DNA of 64,000 nt from Deltaproteobacteria bacterium (GCA_016936575.1 JAFGXQ010000113.1:23646-87645), one strand, 5' to 3'; shown: positions 20,822-31,835, counted from the stretch's first letter. The notes: generated by a model not told the origin, from the letters alone. Made by a program: numbers and translations.

Positions 20822-22546
20822 TCAGGGGCACGCCACCCCGCCGTCGCCCACCAGACAGCTGAGGTATTCTTCGATGTTGGTGTAGCCGTCATCGTCGTCG
20901 TCGCCGGAGTCGTCGGCGACACTGGGATTTAAGCCACGGGCAGTTTCCCAGTCGTCGGGCATGCCGTCCTGATCGCTGTCGATGGGCGGCGTTCCGTTGG
21001 CTACCGTTCCCACATTCCCGGAAATGCCATTGTCGGCTTCGGTGGTAACAATTTGACCTTCGGTTCCATAGGACATCAACTGGCCAATCAACAATTCATC
21101 CACCGCATCACGCACGATAGAGGCCCCCACATTGTCAATCACATGCGCCAGCGCGTCCTGGGCCGACATCTGCTGATTCATACCGGGGTAATCAAACGGT
21201 GAGGTCATCACCGTGGCGGTTTTATAATTGGTGAGCAGGCTGCCGTCGAGGGTGCCGTTTTTATTTGAATCGACCCAATTATCTTCGGGATACACATGAA
21301 AATATTCTGTAGTGCCGGTGATATGCGTATCCGAGTTGCTGGACGGACCGTAAATGAAATAGTTGCCAATCAGGTTGCACTCGGAGGTGCCGTTGGTGGT
21401 ATCGCCCATGATGTAGCCGTGCTCCGCCCAGTTATATAGAACACTGTTAATGAACTCGTGACGGCCGCGCGCCTTGGGATTCCGCGTTTTGTTGTCGATA
21501 TAGAGTGAGCGAATCATCGACCACCGGCCATCGACGCCGGAAGGCTGCATCAACCCACCGGTGGAATGGTTATCCACGTTCACCCCCTGGGAGATGATAC
21601 ATTCCTGAAAGGAAAGATTATCGATGGGTGTGCCGTTGACGTCCAGCGTTCCGTCGCGTCCCCACGAGATAGATACGTGGTCAAACATATAGTTCTGCCC
21701 CAGCGATATGGATACCGCATCTTTGCCGCTGTCACCGCCCGCGCCCATGCGAACCCGAATATAGCGCACAATCGTATTTCCATCGCCTGAATCGGAGTTG
21801 AACGCCACACCGTTGCCGTACACGGTAATACCGCCGCCCGGTGCGGTCTGCCCGGCAATATAAATATTGCTGTGAACCACGATGCGACTGAAAATATTAA
21901 TGATGCCGCCCACGTCAAACACCACAATGCGATTGGGAGCGCTTACCGCATCCCGCAGGGAACCCGTGCCGGAATCATTCAGATTGGTCACGTGATATAC
22001 CGTGCCGCCCCGTCCGCCGGATGCGTAGCGACCGAATCCTTCCGCGCCCGGAAACGCGAGCAATTCATCGGAATCGCTGTCACTGTCCGCATCAGAATCG
22101 CTGTCACTATCCGCATCGGTGTCGCTGTCTGTATCGCTATCGGTATCGCTATCCGCATCGGTATCGGTGTCACTGTCGGCATCGCTGTCACTATCCGTGT
22201 CGCTATCTGCATCAGTATCCGTGTCCGTATCGGAATCAGTGTCCGTGTCCGTGTCCGTATCGGAATCGGTGTCCGTGTCCGTATCGGAATCGGTGTCCGT
22301 GTCCGCATCGGAATCGCTATCACTGTCCGCATCGGAATCGCTATCACTGTCCGCATCGCCGTCTGTGTCGGCATCACTGTCCGAGTCACTATCGCCGTCG
22401 GCATCGCTATCGGAATCGCCGTCACTGTCCGTATCGGAATCGGCGTCGCCGTCCGAAATGAGATCATCGGTGTTGGTTCCTTCTTCGCCGGAACATGCGA
22501 TGCACATTGCGAATATCGCCCAAAATAATACTGACCATTTTTTCAT
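20822..22546 (-). CDS. PL1-family pectate lyase lipoprotein
   Basis: [38 protein letters not shown]...[13 protein letters not shown]...[15 protein letters not shown]; lipobox [10 protein letters not shown]; Asp-X linker. Confidence 0.9.
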   Translation of the reverse strand: MKKWSVLFWAIFAMCIACSGEEGTNTDDLISDGDADSDTDSDGDSDSDADGDSDSDSDADTDGDADSDSDSDADSDSDSDADTDTDSDTDTDTDSDTDTDTDTDSDTDTDTDADSDTDSDSDADSDTDTDADSDTDSDTDSDTDADSDSDSDADSDSDSDELLAFPGAEGFGRYASGGRGGTVYHVTNLNDSGTGSLRDAVSAPNRIVVFDVGGIINIFSRIVVHSNIYIAGQTAPGGGITVYGNGVAFNSDSGDGNTIVRYIRVRMGAGGDSGKDAVSISLGQNYMFDHVSISWGRDGTLDVNGTPIDNLSFQECIISQGVNVDNHSTGGLMQPSGVDGRWSMIRSLYIDNKTRNPKARGRHEFINSVLYNWAEHGYIMGDTTNGTSECNLIGNYFIYGPSSNSDTHITGTTEYFHVYPEDNWVDSNKNGTLDGSLLTNYKTATVMTSPFDYPGMNQQMSAQDALAHVIDNVGASIVRDAVDELLIGQLMSYGTEGQIVTTEADNGISGNVGTVANGTPPIDSDQDGMPDDWETARGLNPSVADDSGDDDDDGYTNIEEYLSCLVGDGGVACP

Positions 22547-22767
22547 TGGTGCTCCATTTGTCTATTTAAGGGAAACTCCCCTCACGTTCATCTGTTTAAG
22601 TAAGTACGAATCCAGTTAAAACCGGGTAGTTCTTCGCCCGAATTTTAGAAGTATGTACACATACAAACCGTTTCAGGGCCAAAAATAGCAAGGCTCCACG
22701 CATTCCCAACATCCTGCGGCCCCGGGGTAAAATTTCGCTTTCTCTTTCCTACCAACCCGATATAACA

Positions 22768-24315
22768 GTGAAAATGTCCCGATTTTTACGAGTACTTCAC
22801 AACTTAATATATTTTGTCGCATTGACTGCGGCTATCGGTTGTTACCAGTCCGCACAAGCGGAATCCCCGACCAATGAGGATTCTGATACACACACTGACG
22901 TCGTCCCGCCTCCGTTGGACTCCGGCGCGATGACCGATTCTGAAAACGACTCGGAAACATCGACCGATGCAGATACAGATTCCGATACGGACAGTGACGC
23001 CGATACCGATGCGGACAGCGATGCCGACACGGACAGTGACGCCGATACCGATGCGGACAGCGATGCCGACACGGACAGTGACAGCGAAACCGACAGTGAC
23101 GCCGATACCGATTCCGACACAGACGCTGACTCCGACACAGACGCTGACTCCGACACAGACGCCGACTCAGATTCCGACACAGACGCCGACTCCGATTCCG
23201 ACACAGACGCCGACTCTGATTCCGATACGGACGCAGACAGTGATGCCGATACAGACTCTGATTCCGACACAGACGCCGACGCGGATTCCGATTCCGACAC
23301 GGATGACTGCTATTGGGGAAATGTCACTGTTCACTCCACTGCGGATTTGGCGTTTCTCTCCACGCTCACCTGCATCGAAGGGTCCCTCACAATTACAGAG
23401 CTGTCAGATGTAGAAGAAATCAATCTTCCCGCACTGACATTGGTGCGGCAGGAACTGTCTGTTATGACGAACCCCTCCCTTCAGCAGGTGGATATGCCCG
23501 CTCTCGAATATGTCGGTCAGGATATTGTCATCTCCGACAACGCCGCGTTGCAGCAGCTCAACGGATTCAACGCGTTGGGCTACGCGGCGGGCAATCTGGT
23601 GATCGCGTCCAACGACAGTCTCAGCGAAATCGCCGGTTTTACCAACTTGAGCGCATTGGGAGAGGGCCTTACCCTTCTCGACCTGCCGCTGGTCGAGTCT
23701 GCTTCATTCAGCAACCTGATAAATGTTACGGGGAGCGTCACCCTCACCTCCATGGAAAATCTTCAAAGTCTCTCCATGCCCAAGCTCGAAACCGCGGCGC
23801 AACTGGTTATCACCGTTGTGGACAGTCTCACTAGTGTGGACCTCAGTGCATTCGCCAACTGCCTGGGCAGCGTAGATATTCACAGTTGGAATGCCGTCAG
23901 TGGAATCCAGTTTCCGTCGCTGGTGTATGTGGGAACCAGCCTGCAGATTTCAGGCAACAGCGGGCTTCTCTATGCAGAACTCCCCAGTCTGGAGTACGTG
24001 GAAGACACCATCTCCTTCGGCGGCAATACGGGGTTGACTTACATCGAAATGCCCGATCTGCTGCATATCGGCAACACCCTTTCCATCGGCGGGAACTCGG
24101 TGCTGGAATCCATTTCAATGAATATTCCAAGTGAAGATCAAATCAGCGACTGGTTCTACATCTCCGGAAACAGCTCACTCCCCTATTGCGCACTCTGCAG
24201 CCTGTCGGCACTGCAGTCCTACACATTCGACGATTCAAACTTCGGCGGCAACCTCACCGACAGCTGCGGCGACCGCAACGAGGTAATGCTATTTTCTGAT
24301 ATTGTTTGTGACTAA
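22768..24315 (+). CDS. Lipoprotein with receptor L-domain-like leucine-rich repeats
   Basis: Repeats of the form [66 protein letters not shown]; Asp-X linker. Confidence 0.75.
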   Translation: MKMSRFLRVLHNLIYFVALTAAIGCYQSAQAESPTNEDSDTHTDVVPPPLDSGAMTDSENDSETSTDADTDSDTDSDADTDADSDADTDSDADTDADSDADTDSDSETDSDADTDSDTDADSDTDADSDTDADSDSDTDADSDSDTDADSDSDTDADSDADTDSDSDTDADADSDSDTDDCYWGNVTVHSTADLAFLSTLTCIEGSLTITELSDVEEINLPALTLVRQELSVMTNPSLQQVDMPALEYVGQDIVISDNAALQQLNGFNALGYAAGNLVIASNDSLSEIAGFTNLSALGEGLTLLDLPLVESASFSNLINVTGSVTLTSMENLQSLSMPKLETAAQLVITVVDSLTSVDLSAFANCLGSVDIHSWNAVSGIQFPSLVYVGTSLQISGNSGLLYAELPSLEYVEDTISFGGNTGLTYIEMPDLLHIGNTLSIGGNSVLESISMNIPSEDQISDWFYISGNSSLPYCALCSLSALQSYTFDDSNFGGNLTDSCGDRNEVMLFSDIVCD

Positions 24316-24363
24316 TCAGAAATTTAGGCACTGGGAATCATCTATAAAATTTTTCGCTCTATT

Positions 24364-24463
24364 CATTATCCGTGTCACTATCTGTATCGGCATCGATGTC
24401 GCTGCCCGACGTTGCCGTATCGTTGTACGCCGTCACGGTATCCGCCATTCGGCCTGCAAACAC
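24364..24463 (-). pseudogene. Relic: 3' end of a linker-bearing gene
   Basis: Minus strand reads [34 protein letters not shown] with an in-frame stop just upstream and no start context. Confidence 0.45.
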
Positions 24464-24530
24464 TTACCCATGACGGTTCCTACTCCAATGTCTGATACCT
24501 TTTTTCAGGAATGCTGCGACCGCAATTGCG

Positions 24531-25973
24531 TTACACGTCTAACTCGAACGCCACGCACCAGTTGGGTTGAGGAACACCGGTGCCCGCACCGACAAAGGGG
24601 TCTGAATCTCGCAGTCGTCCCCAGCGGGTGGTGCCGCTCCAAAGCTCGTCGCCGCTCACCGGATCCGTTACCGACATGATCGTATCTGAATCGGAGTACA
24701 TCGCATAATTGACGTACGCCACACCCGGTAAATCCTCGCCACAGGTGATGATCACCGAATCGCCGTCGATTTCCACCGACTCAATCGCGATTTCCATACC
24801 AACGACGTTGCGAACCTCAAATCCCTCGCCGTTTCGCCACTTCTCGCTGCCCGCATGTGGAGTGGGCAACGTCTCGTCGAACACCAGAGGTGGCACGGGA
24901 ACATGGAACCGAACGGTGATTACCCTACCGTTGCGGGTCGCATCCAAAGGCTGCAGCGGCTGCCAATCTGTTCCTTTGATCACCCGCTCGAAATACACCT
25001 GGCCGTACTTTTCACCCAACTGGCGATACCCATCCGCCACCAGATGAATACCGTCCGAGGAATACGGATACTGATATTTGGGGCCGGAACAGACAATGGA
25101 ATCGGGATAATCCACACCGACCTTCCACTGCGCCAGTGCGGCATCCGAACGATTGTTGACTGAGTGCTGTTGAGAAACGATCATCTGGATGTCTTCTATT
25201 TGTCCGGTAATCGCCTTAATATCGGTGTTGTAATCCGCCCACAACTGGTGCATTTCGTCCTCGTAGGTCACATTTCCCGCGTCACACTCGCCGTGCGTCA
25301 AAATCACCGCGCCGACCCCATAGGTTTTTCCGGCTTCCTGGGCCAGTCGGGTGATTGCCTGGGTCTCTATCAGCGTTGCTTCAAAGGCCCGGCCGTTGAT
25401 TCCGTCGGGATCTACGGTAGGGTTCTTTTTCAGGTAGTACATGCATTGGCCGTTTTCGCCGAACTCGCCGTGAACCCCCACAAAATCCGTGCTCGCGCCC
25501 GCTTCGACCATCGCGGTAATCTGATTGCCCATGGCGGAGTGCGGAGTCTCTCCCGCGATATTGGTCGGCCAGGAACTCGGATAATTGGTGGACCTGCGCC
25601 CGACGGGCTCCGCCAAAGGAACCATCGCCAACGTGGTGTCTGCGGCATTTACCGGCCATTCAAGATTACCCGTACTGAGTTTAAGGTTGTTATACGGTTG
25701 TTCACGCGTGGTCACTATACTGTTTTGCCCCACAGCGAGACTCTGCCCGGTGCCCACAACGCCGTTCCAATCCCAGTGAATGGTGATTGTGCCCGTGTCG
25801 GAATCTGCCGAATCGGAATCCGCCCCGGTATTTGTATCAGAACTTGTATCTGCATCAGAATTTGTATCCACGTCAGAATCCGTGCCTTTCTTTGAATCAT
25901 CGTCATTACAACCCATCAACGCTACCAACATCACCGCGCTGATGCATCCCAATATGCCCTTTTGGTGTTTCAT
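24531..25973 (-). CDS. SGNH-type (sialate O-acetylesterase/CE6-like) carbohydrate esterase lipoprotein
   Basis: VALMGCNDDD lipobox; GVVGTGQSLAVGQNS (catalytic Ser block); ILTHGECDAG; SDGIHLVADGYRQLGEKYGQ (Asp/His block). Confidence 0.75.
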   Translation of the reverse strand: MKHQKGILGCISAVMLVALMGCNDDDSKKGTDSDVDTNSDADTSSDTNTGADSDSADSDTGTITIHWDWNGVVGTGQSLAVGQNSIVTTREQPYNNLKLSTGNLEWPVNAADTTLAMVPLAEPVGRRSTNYPSSWPTNIAGETPHSAMGNQITAMVEAGASTDFVGVHGEFGENGQCMYYLKKNPTVDPDGINGRAFEATLIETQAITRLAQEAGKTYGVGAVILTHGECDAGNVTYEDEMHQLWADYNTDIKAITGQIEDIQMIVSQQHSVNNRSDAALAQWKVGVDYPDSIVCSGPKYQYPYSSDGIHLVADGYRQLGEKYGQVYFERVIKGTDWQPLQPLDATRNGRVITVRFHVPVPPLVFDETLPTPHAGSEKWRNGEGFEVRNVVGMEIAIESVEIDGDSVIITCGEDLPGVAYVNYAMYSDSDTIMSVTDPVSGDELWSGTTRWGRLRDSDPFVGAGTGVPQPNWCVAFELDV

Positions 25974-26202
25974 GTTTCGCTTCTTTCGTTTGTTGAAGTC
26001 GCTCCCTACTTGCTCTTGTTGCGCCTCATCCTAATAGCGGATGCGCCGAAGCGCAACAACGTATCTTCAGAAAGCGCAATTTGCAAATTTTTCCACAAAC
26101 ATGGAATTGCCCACAAAAGGCTGATAGACGGATGGATGGTTTCGCGATAGACACCGTCCAAGCATGCGCGCCTTTTTGAACGTTTGATGATGAGGTCACA
26201 CA

Positions 26203-28365
26203 ATGAGATATATTCCTGTTCGATGCCTGTTTCTCCTTTTGTTTTTCACCATGCCGGCATGTGGTTCAACCCCGGTTCAACCCGCGCCCCCAACGACAAA
26301 CGCTTCGATGCCGAAATCACCGACCGTGTCCACAGAACCCCGGTCACGCCCATCGGAACCACCATCCAAACACAACGACGGCCTACCCGACGGACTGACA
26401 GTCGTGGAACGCCGGGCAATCGAAGAGGGACTGGCCAACATCAGCGTCGAACAAATCGACCCGAACACCGCCTGCCCCAGTTGCATTCTAATAGCCGATG
26501 CGATTACCCTTCAAACCGAATTTTCACAAGCCGTCTCAAAATGGCAGTCCCTTTTTAACGAAGAACAATCCAAGGTCAACAACGCGTCCTCCCTGCCTGT
26601 CAATTCACCAGAATTATCTGCGCGCCGGCGCTGTCTGGTATTCGAAAAAGAAAAGCGTGACGCACTTGTACAAGCGCTCTACACTGCAGACTGGCCCGAA
26701 ACCCAGAACGCGGTTCTGGTTGCCGATGGCCTTTCAAAATCAGTACAACGTTGTTCATTCGAAGAAGGGTACAGCATTTTTTCAACTGACACCGAAGAAA
26801 TGACTAACGACTTAAAATACGACCAATACAGAAAATGGCTGGCCAAAGGGTTGGTGTACTACTTGCTTCAAAACGAAGAAGCCGCCCACGCTTTTTTATC
26901 GCGACTTCCAGAAAGCCTTTCTTCCGCTCACATCCAGCTGTATGCAAGCGTCATTGAGGCCGGGTTGGAAGCCACCACTTACCGAAACATTCCGCTACAA
27001 TCTGTGATTGACCTCGCCCCCGCAGTGGCGCAGAGCAAAGATGCACTGCTTCAACTGCGATACAACCTTGCGCTGGCGCGAACCTACACAAACAACGGAT
27101 ACCCCGCCACAGCGCTTGACCAGCTGCAACGCATCGTCGATTCGCTGGAACAAACGCCGGAAGTTGTACGCTGGGCAGACGGTCGCCTGTTGACAGATGT
27201 GTATTCAGATGCCGCCGACGGATATGCCGAAATGAACCGCACACAGGCGGCCGATCGGTTGTACGAAAAAATACTTCTCAATATAGACTGCTGGTTTGAG
27301 CTGTCAGCTGAGAAAGAACACTGGGTGTATCTGGAATCCGGAAGAAATGCGTTGACCGGCATCAAGGCAGCGGAGCCGTATTGGCAAAATCACGCATCCC
27401 GTGCGCTCGCCCACCTGCGCCATGCCTATAACGGAGCATGGGGAAACAAAGTACACAGCTCTTATTTACGCGGACAAACCCTTTATCTGTATACAGACGC
27501 GCTCATTGCGCTGAATCGGCTGAATGATGCAACACCACTGTTGCAAAAAGGACTCGATAAAACAAATCAATTCTGGATGAGCGCGAATGTTCCCATCGGA
27601 GGTCTCGAATTGCTGGCGGCCATTGCTGCGCATAAAAAAAGTGACGCTGCTGCGCGCGACGAGATGTTCACCGCGGCACTGTCCAAACTTGAGGTAAAAA
27701 AGGTGAGCGGTGGAATATTCAACCTGAGTGAACAACGGACACAACAACAGATCCGCGGGCAACGGTTTCTTTGGTATCAATCGGCCATCCAGAAATTCAT
27801 TCAAATCAACGCAATTGACATCGCCCAACAGCTCTCCAGCCGGTGGCAAACAGAACACATTGCCGATAAAAAAGTTTTCGCAACTATCCAATATGCGTTG
27901 GCAATGCTTTACCTGGAACACCACATGCCGACGGCGGCCATGCAATACATGAAGCAGTTGCCGCCAGTGGTTTCCCAAACATCCGTTTCTCCCAAAGATG
28001 CATTCGGAAATACCCAAGCGCTGTTTACCGCACCTCAACTCGCCACCCTGGATGTCATGTACGGCATGCTGCTGCATCAATTGAAAAAGGAACATGGAGA
28101 TACCTACATTGAAAACGGTCTGCGAAAACTGACTCAACAAACCGAACCCGCCCCACCATTGTTCGGTCACTTTGAATCGTCTGAAATAACGCCCTATTCC
28201 AACAACATGCAGCAGGCCATACTGCTCCTGAACGCAGCCGAGCGATTCAGCAATAAAAATCTGTGGCCGTCCATGGTCGCGCGTGCATTGGCCATACCGC
28301 TTACCGGTGTGGAAAAAAACGAAATCGCGCTGCGGGCAAAAAAAATATTGGATCAGGTTGAATAA
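26203..28365 (+). CDS. Large hypothetical TPR-like lipoprotein
   Basis: MRYIPVRCLFLLLFFTMPACGSTP lipobox; helical repeats. Confidence 0.65.
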   Translation: MRYIPVRCLFLLLFFTMPACGSTPVQPAPPTTNASMPKSPTVSTEPRSRPSEPPSKHNDGLPDGLTVVERRAIEEGLANISVEQIDPNTACPSCILIADAITLQTEFSQAVSKWQSLFNEEQSKVNNASSLPVNSPELSARRRCLVFEKEKRDALVQALYTADWPETQNAVLVADGLSKSVQRCSFEEGYSIFSTDTEEMTNDLKYDQYRKWLAKGLVYYLLQNEEAAHAFLSRLPESLSSAHIQLYASVIEAGLEATTYRNIPLQSVIDLAPAVAQSKDALLQLRYNLALARTYTNNGYPATALDQLQRIVDSLEQTPEVVRWADGRLLTDVYSDAADGYAEMNRTQAADRLYEKILLNIDCWFELSAEKEHWVYLESGRNALTGIKAAEPYWQNHASRALAHLRHAYNGAWGNKVHSSYLRGQTLYLYTDALIALNRLNDATPLLQKGLDKTNQFWMSANVPIGGLELLAAIAAHKKSDAAARDEMFTAALSKLEVKKVSGGIFNLSEQRTQQQIRGQRFLWYQSAIQKFIQINAIDIAQQLSSRWQTEHIADKKVFATIQYALAMLYLEHHMPTAAMQYMKQLPPVVSQTSVSPKDAFGNTQALFTAPQLATLDVMYGMLLHQLKKEHGDTYIENGLRKLTQQTEPAPPLFGHFESSEITPYSNNMQQAILLLNAAERFSNKNLWPSMVARALAIPLTGVEKNEIALRAKKILDQVE

Positions 28366-28387
28366 TCGGCTGTTCTTCGGCGGCGTT

Positions 28388-29752
28388 TTATTCTTTGTTC
28401 AACCAGTCACCCGCACGATTTTTGATATCGTTTAACTTCGTTTTCACCTGCGAAGTGTCGGTGGCGGACAATTTTTCGGTGGCTCCGGCGAATCCCGCAA
28501 TCGTCTGATATACCTCAGACCCCTGCAAAGAATCATATAGGCCCGACTCTTTGGCTGTGCGATGGCCGATTTGAATCACTTTCGCCACGAACAATACTTT
28601 GCGGACGGCATCGATACTGGTTTGATCGGCCGCATCGCAGTATGCGGTCAACACGTCAATCTCTTCTTTGGGCAAATCCGCCCGTTTTACTATATCCGCC
28701 AGCATCGTCTGCCCTTTTTCAATGCTTGCATCGTCTCCGCCGCATTGATAGAAAATTTCGAGTGCGGCAATATCTTCATCTTTCAGTACCCCCGTCTGAC
28801 TGCTGTAGTCGATGAACTTCCGAAGATGAGGCCGCGCCTCTTTATCGTTGCCGCGGGCATAGTGACAATAGGCTACAGAGCCGAACCCACCCGCGTGAAC
28901 CGCAGCGTTCAGCTGTTCGACGTTCGTAAGTGCCGGAGCGGTCTTCGACTGCGCGATGGTTCTGAACTCTCCTCCGAAGGCGGTGCTGTCCAGCTGCCAC
29001 GCTTCAGCGGACTGCGCCTCCGCAAGCGACAAATCACACAGATCATTCGACCCATAGGTCCATGCTTTCATTGCATGAAACGGCCCGGCCACAGAAGGAA
29101 ACGCAATCTGTTCGGGGTCGGTTTTCCAGGCTTCATACAGCAGAATTTCACCCGGCACGGCAACCGGTGATTTTTCGTGGATATTCAGCATCGACATAAC
29201 CAGGTACAGCAATGCGTGCTCGGTTTTCACATCTATCATGGCAATCAGCTGTTCGTTCACCCCCGAGTGTTTCAGAAATACGGGCAATATCGGTGCGTAC
29301 TCATCCTCGCTGTCGTTTTGAACAATCTTCTCCCCTTCTTTTTTCAGGGCCCACAGACTTTTGGCAATGGCCAACCAGTCGCTCGCTGAAAACTGTACCG
29401 TCCCGCCCTGTTCAGAACCCGTCTCGGCACGTGCACCGTCGTCCACACTCTCCCCGGTGTTCTTTTTTTCCATTCGATGTCTGTGATGTGCCGCTTCAAC
29501 GCTTTTTACAAACTGTATCAGTTTCGCTTTCGCTGCTTTTACCTGGGGACTGGCATCGGTCTTGGTAATCGCCACCTTGCTCGCCACGTATAAATGAACA
29601 ACGGATGTGTCTATTTTCTTCTTCAAACGCATTTCATCCGTCGGCGCATCTGAACATAAACAGCCGACCGTAACCGTTGCCACCCCGATGAATAAAAAAA
29701 AGACGAACCCTGAAAACCGCATCTGCTGAAACCAATAAAACCGATTGAACAT
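28388..29752 (-). CDS. Hypothetical helical lipoprotein
   Basis: MFNRFYWFQQMRFSGFVFFLFIGVATVTVGCLCSDAP; convergent with 26203-28365. Confidence 0.6.
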   Translation of the reverse strand: MFNRFYWFQQMRFSGFVFFLFIGVATVTVGCLCSDAPTDEMRLKKKIDTSVVHLYVASKVAITKTDASPQVKAAKAKLIQFVKSVEAAHHRHRMEKKNTGESVDDGARAETGSEQGGTVQFSASDWLAIAKSLWALKKEGEKIVQNDSEDEYAPILPVFLKHSGVNEQLIAMIDVKTEHALLYLVMSMLNIHEKSPVAVPGEILLYEAWKTDPEQIAFPSVAGPFHAMKAWTYGSNDLCDLSLAEAQSAEAWQLDSTAFGGEFRTIAQSKTAPALTNVEQLNAAVHAGGFGSVAYCHYARGNDKEARPHLRKFIDYSSQTGVLKDEDIAALEIFYQCGGDDASIEKGQTMLADIVKRADLPKEEIDVLTAYCDAADQTSIDAVRKVLFVAKVIQIGHRTAKESGLYDSLQGSEVYQTIAGFAGATEKLSATDTSQVKTKLNDIKNRAGDWLNKE

Positions 29753-30049
29753 GTATTTTCCCTTTCCGTAGATTCTTACGAATATGCCCAATAGGACCTT
29801 ATACAAAAGAAAAAATTCAATATGTGTGTATGCCTGCCTCTGTCATTTCATTTTGTTGCATCCATTTCAAGGCTCGCCATTTGAGCAATATCAGCGAATC
29901 CGCCGGGTTATCCTTCAATCTTGGCCAACGTGTATTCAATGAGCTGAAATGCCGTCTGGGGGAACTATTTTTATAAAGTGTTCACTTGTGAAGTGAGGTT
30001 TGTGAAACATGACGGGAAATCACGTCCCGGGTGGAAACAGGAGCATGCA

Positions 30050-31051
30050 ATGAAAGTCAGATTTATTATTTTCGCGGCAAATCTGATGATGTTGTTCACA
30101 TGGGGATGCACCGGTTCCGACACCTCTGATTCCACAGGGGCAGATGGAGACACCGACACGGATGCAGATACAGACGCGGATAGCGACACCGATGGCGACA
30201 GCGATTCCGATGGAGATGGGGACGGGGACGGGGACGGGGACGGGGATTCCGACTCTGATTCCGATACCGATACCCACATCGCAATCCCCTCCGGCGGCTG
30301 CGCTGAAACCAATGTGGTGACCGGCAGCGCCATCGACAACACCTTGACAGTGGATGGCCAGACCACGGTGCGGGAGTACCGGTTGAGCGTCCCCGACGAC
30401 TACGCCCCCGGCGACCCGCTGCCGGTGGTTTTTGTACTCAACGGCGTTGGCGGAACCGGACCTCAGGCGCAGCAGTTCTTCGGCGTAGAACCGGGCCACC
30501 GCGCCATCTTCGTGTACCCCACCGCCCTGCCCAACGACGAGGCCGGCGGTGCCATTGCATGGGATTTCAGTCTCAATGGCGTCGATATACCATTCTTTGA
30601 CGCCATGATCAGTTATATCAACGAAAATTACTGCGTTGATACAAGCCGCATTTTTTCTCTGGGCGCCAGCTCGGGCGGGATTATGTCAAACATGCTGGGC
30701 TGCTTTCTCGGTAACATCTTTCGCGCCATCGCGCCGTCATCGGGAATGACTTGGCAGCAGGGCGGGTGTCAGGGCGATGTGGCGGTTATGGTGATCTGCG
30801 GTGAGCAGGACTCCTTCAACCCCTGCGACGACGCTTCGAACGGTGGTCTCTCCCAGATAAACGTATGGCTGCCGCAAAACGAATGCACCCAGCCGCCCCA
30901 AACGAACGCCAGCCCGCTTTCCGATATCTGCGAAGAATATGACGGCTGCCGGGCCGATGACCCGTTGCTCCTCTGCAGACACGACGGCGGTCACGGCTGG
31001 CCCACATCTGATGGTGATTTCTGGTGGCAGTTCTTCATGGGGCTGGAGTAA
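30050..31051 (+). CDS. CE1/PHB-depolymerase-like esterase lipoprotein
   Basis: MKVRFIIFAANLMMLFTWGCTGS; Asp-X linker; LPVVFVLNGVGGTG; IFSLGASSGGIMSNMLGC (GXSXG); HDGGHGWPTSDGDFWWQFF. Confidence 0.85.
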   Translation: MKVRFIIFAANLMMLFTWGCTGSDTSDSTGADGDTDTDADTDADSDTDGDSDSDGDGDGDGDGDGDSDSDSDTDTHIAIPSGGCAETNVVTGSAIDNTLTVDGQTTVREYRLSVPDDYAPGDPLPVVFVLNGVGGTGPQAQQFFGVEPGHRAIFVYPTALPNDEAGGAIAWDFSLNGVDIPFFDAMISYINENYCVDTSRIFSLGASSGGIMSNMLGCFLGNIFRAIAPSSGMTWQQGGCQGDVAVMVICGEQDSFNPCDDASNGGLSQINVWLPQNECTQPPQTNASPLSDICEEYDGCRADDPLLLCRHDGGHGWPTSDGDFWWQFFMGLE

Positions 31052-31073
31052 TCGTTTTTCGTTTGCCACGGGG
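30986..31073 (+). repeat. Direct repeat copy A: 3' end of esterase gene
   Basis: ggcggtcacggctggcccacatctgatggtgatttctggtggcagttcttcatggggctggagtaatcgtttttc...; pairs with 31831-31918. Confidence 0.9.
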
Positions 31074-31096
31074 ATGACATGTGTTATCTTTAATCG

Positions 31097-31113
31097 GCTA
31101 GACAGTCTAGCCA
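31097..31113. promoter_or_regulatory. Perfect palindrome upstream of TA module (candidate operator)
   Basis: GGCTAGAC-A-GTCTAGCC immediately upstream of the RBS (aggaggg) and antitoxin start. Confidence 0.7.
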
Positions 31114-31124
31114 GGAGGGTAACC

Positions 31125-31367
31125 ATGCAGGAATGGCCGCTTCAAGATGCAAAAAATAAATTCAGTCAGTTGGTGAATACCGCCATTGCAGAAGGGCCGC
31201 AAATGGTAACGCGACGCGGCGAAGAAGCCGTTGTGGTTGTGCCCGCGGACACGTATCGCCGGCTGACGCGTAAAAATCGAACCCTGCTCGATGTACTGCA
31301 ATCCGCCCCGACCGCCGAACTCAACCTCGACCGCAATTCCGAAACCATCCGGGAAATCGACCTGTGA
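31125..31367 (+). CDS. Type II antitoxin, Phd/YefM family
   Basis: MQEWPLQDAKNKFSQLVNTAIAEGPQMVTRRGEEAVVVVPADTYRRLTR. Confidence 0.9.
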   Translation: MQEWPLQDAKNKFSQLVNTAIAEGPQMVTRRGEEAVVVVPADTYRRLTRKNRTLLDVLQSAPTAELNLDRNSETIREIDL

Positions 31368-31783
31368 AGTTTCTCATTGATACATGCGTTGTTTCGGAGT
31401 TCACCAAACCGACGCCCCGGCAATCGGTTACCGATTTTTTTCTCGGCGCCGACGAAAACAAACTATTCATCTCAAGCATCACTCTGGCGGAACTGCACCG
31501 AGGCATTCAAAAACTGACTCCCGGACAAAAGCAAACCCGCCTGCTCGTGTGGCTAGATGCTATTGAAGCGCAATTTGCAAACCGGATTCTCTCTTTCAAC
31601 CCTGCCTGTGCAGCGGTCTGGGGCACCATGTGTGCATCGGCAGATAGACGCGGCAAATCACTCTCAGTTTTCGACGCGCTCATCGCGGCCATCGCCAGAG
31701 CCAATAACCTGGCGGTCGTTACGCGCAATATTGACGATTTCGCTGAAACAGATGTAGAACTCATCAATCCGTTTGAACGCTGA
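31364..31783 (+). CDS. vapC: Type II toxin, PIN domain (VapC-like)
   Basis: MKFLIDTCVVSEF...SITLAELHRGI...GKSLSVFDALIAAIARANNLAVVTRNIDDF; GTG start, 4-nt overlap with antitoxin. Confidence 0.9.
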   Translation: MKFLIDTCVVSEFTKPTPRQSVTDFFLGADENKLFISSITLAELHRGIQKLTPGQKQTRLLVWLDAIEAQFANRILSFNPACAAVWGTMCASADRRGKSLSVFDALIAAIARANNLAVVTRNIDDFAETDVELINPFER

Positions 31784-31835
31784 AAGCAGACACCCTACTT
31801 CACAATGACCGGTGTGGTCCAATCGATAGCGGCGG
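31781..31835. repeat. Direct repeat copy 1 of about 55 bp
   Basis: Contains ATGACCGGTGTGGTCCAATCGATAGCGGCGG, identical to 37650-37680; minus strand reads SAAIDWTTPVIVK*. Confidence 0.9.

Noticed and set aside
25164-25895. 243-aa plus-strand ORF antisense to the SGNH esterase
   Set aside because: No domain signature; minus strand has lipobox and catalytic blocks throughout.
28388-29568. Plus-strand ORFs (28562-29170, 29212-29568) antisense to the hypothetical lipoprotein
   Set aside because: No signal, domain or RBS support; minus-strand frame has a lipoprotein signal.
30939-31124. N-terminal extension of the antitoxin ORF
   Set aside because: Extension lies inside the esterase 3' end in another frame; RBS and palindrome support the start at 31125.
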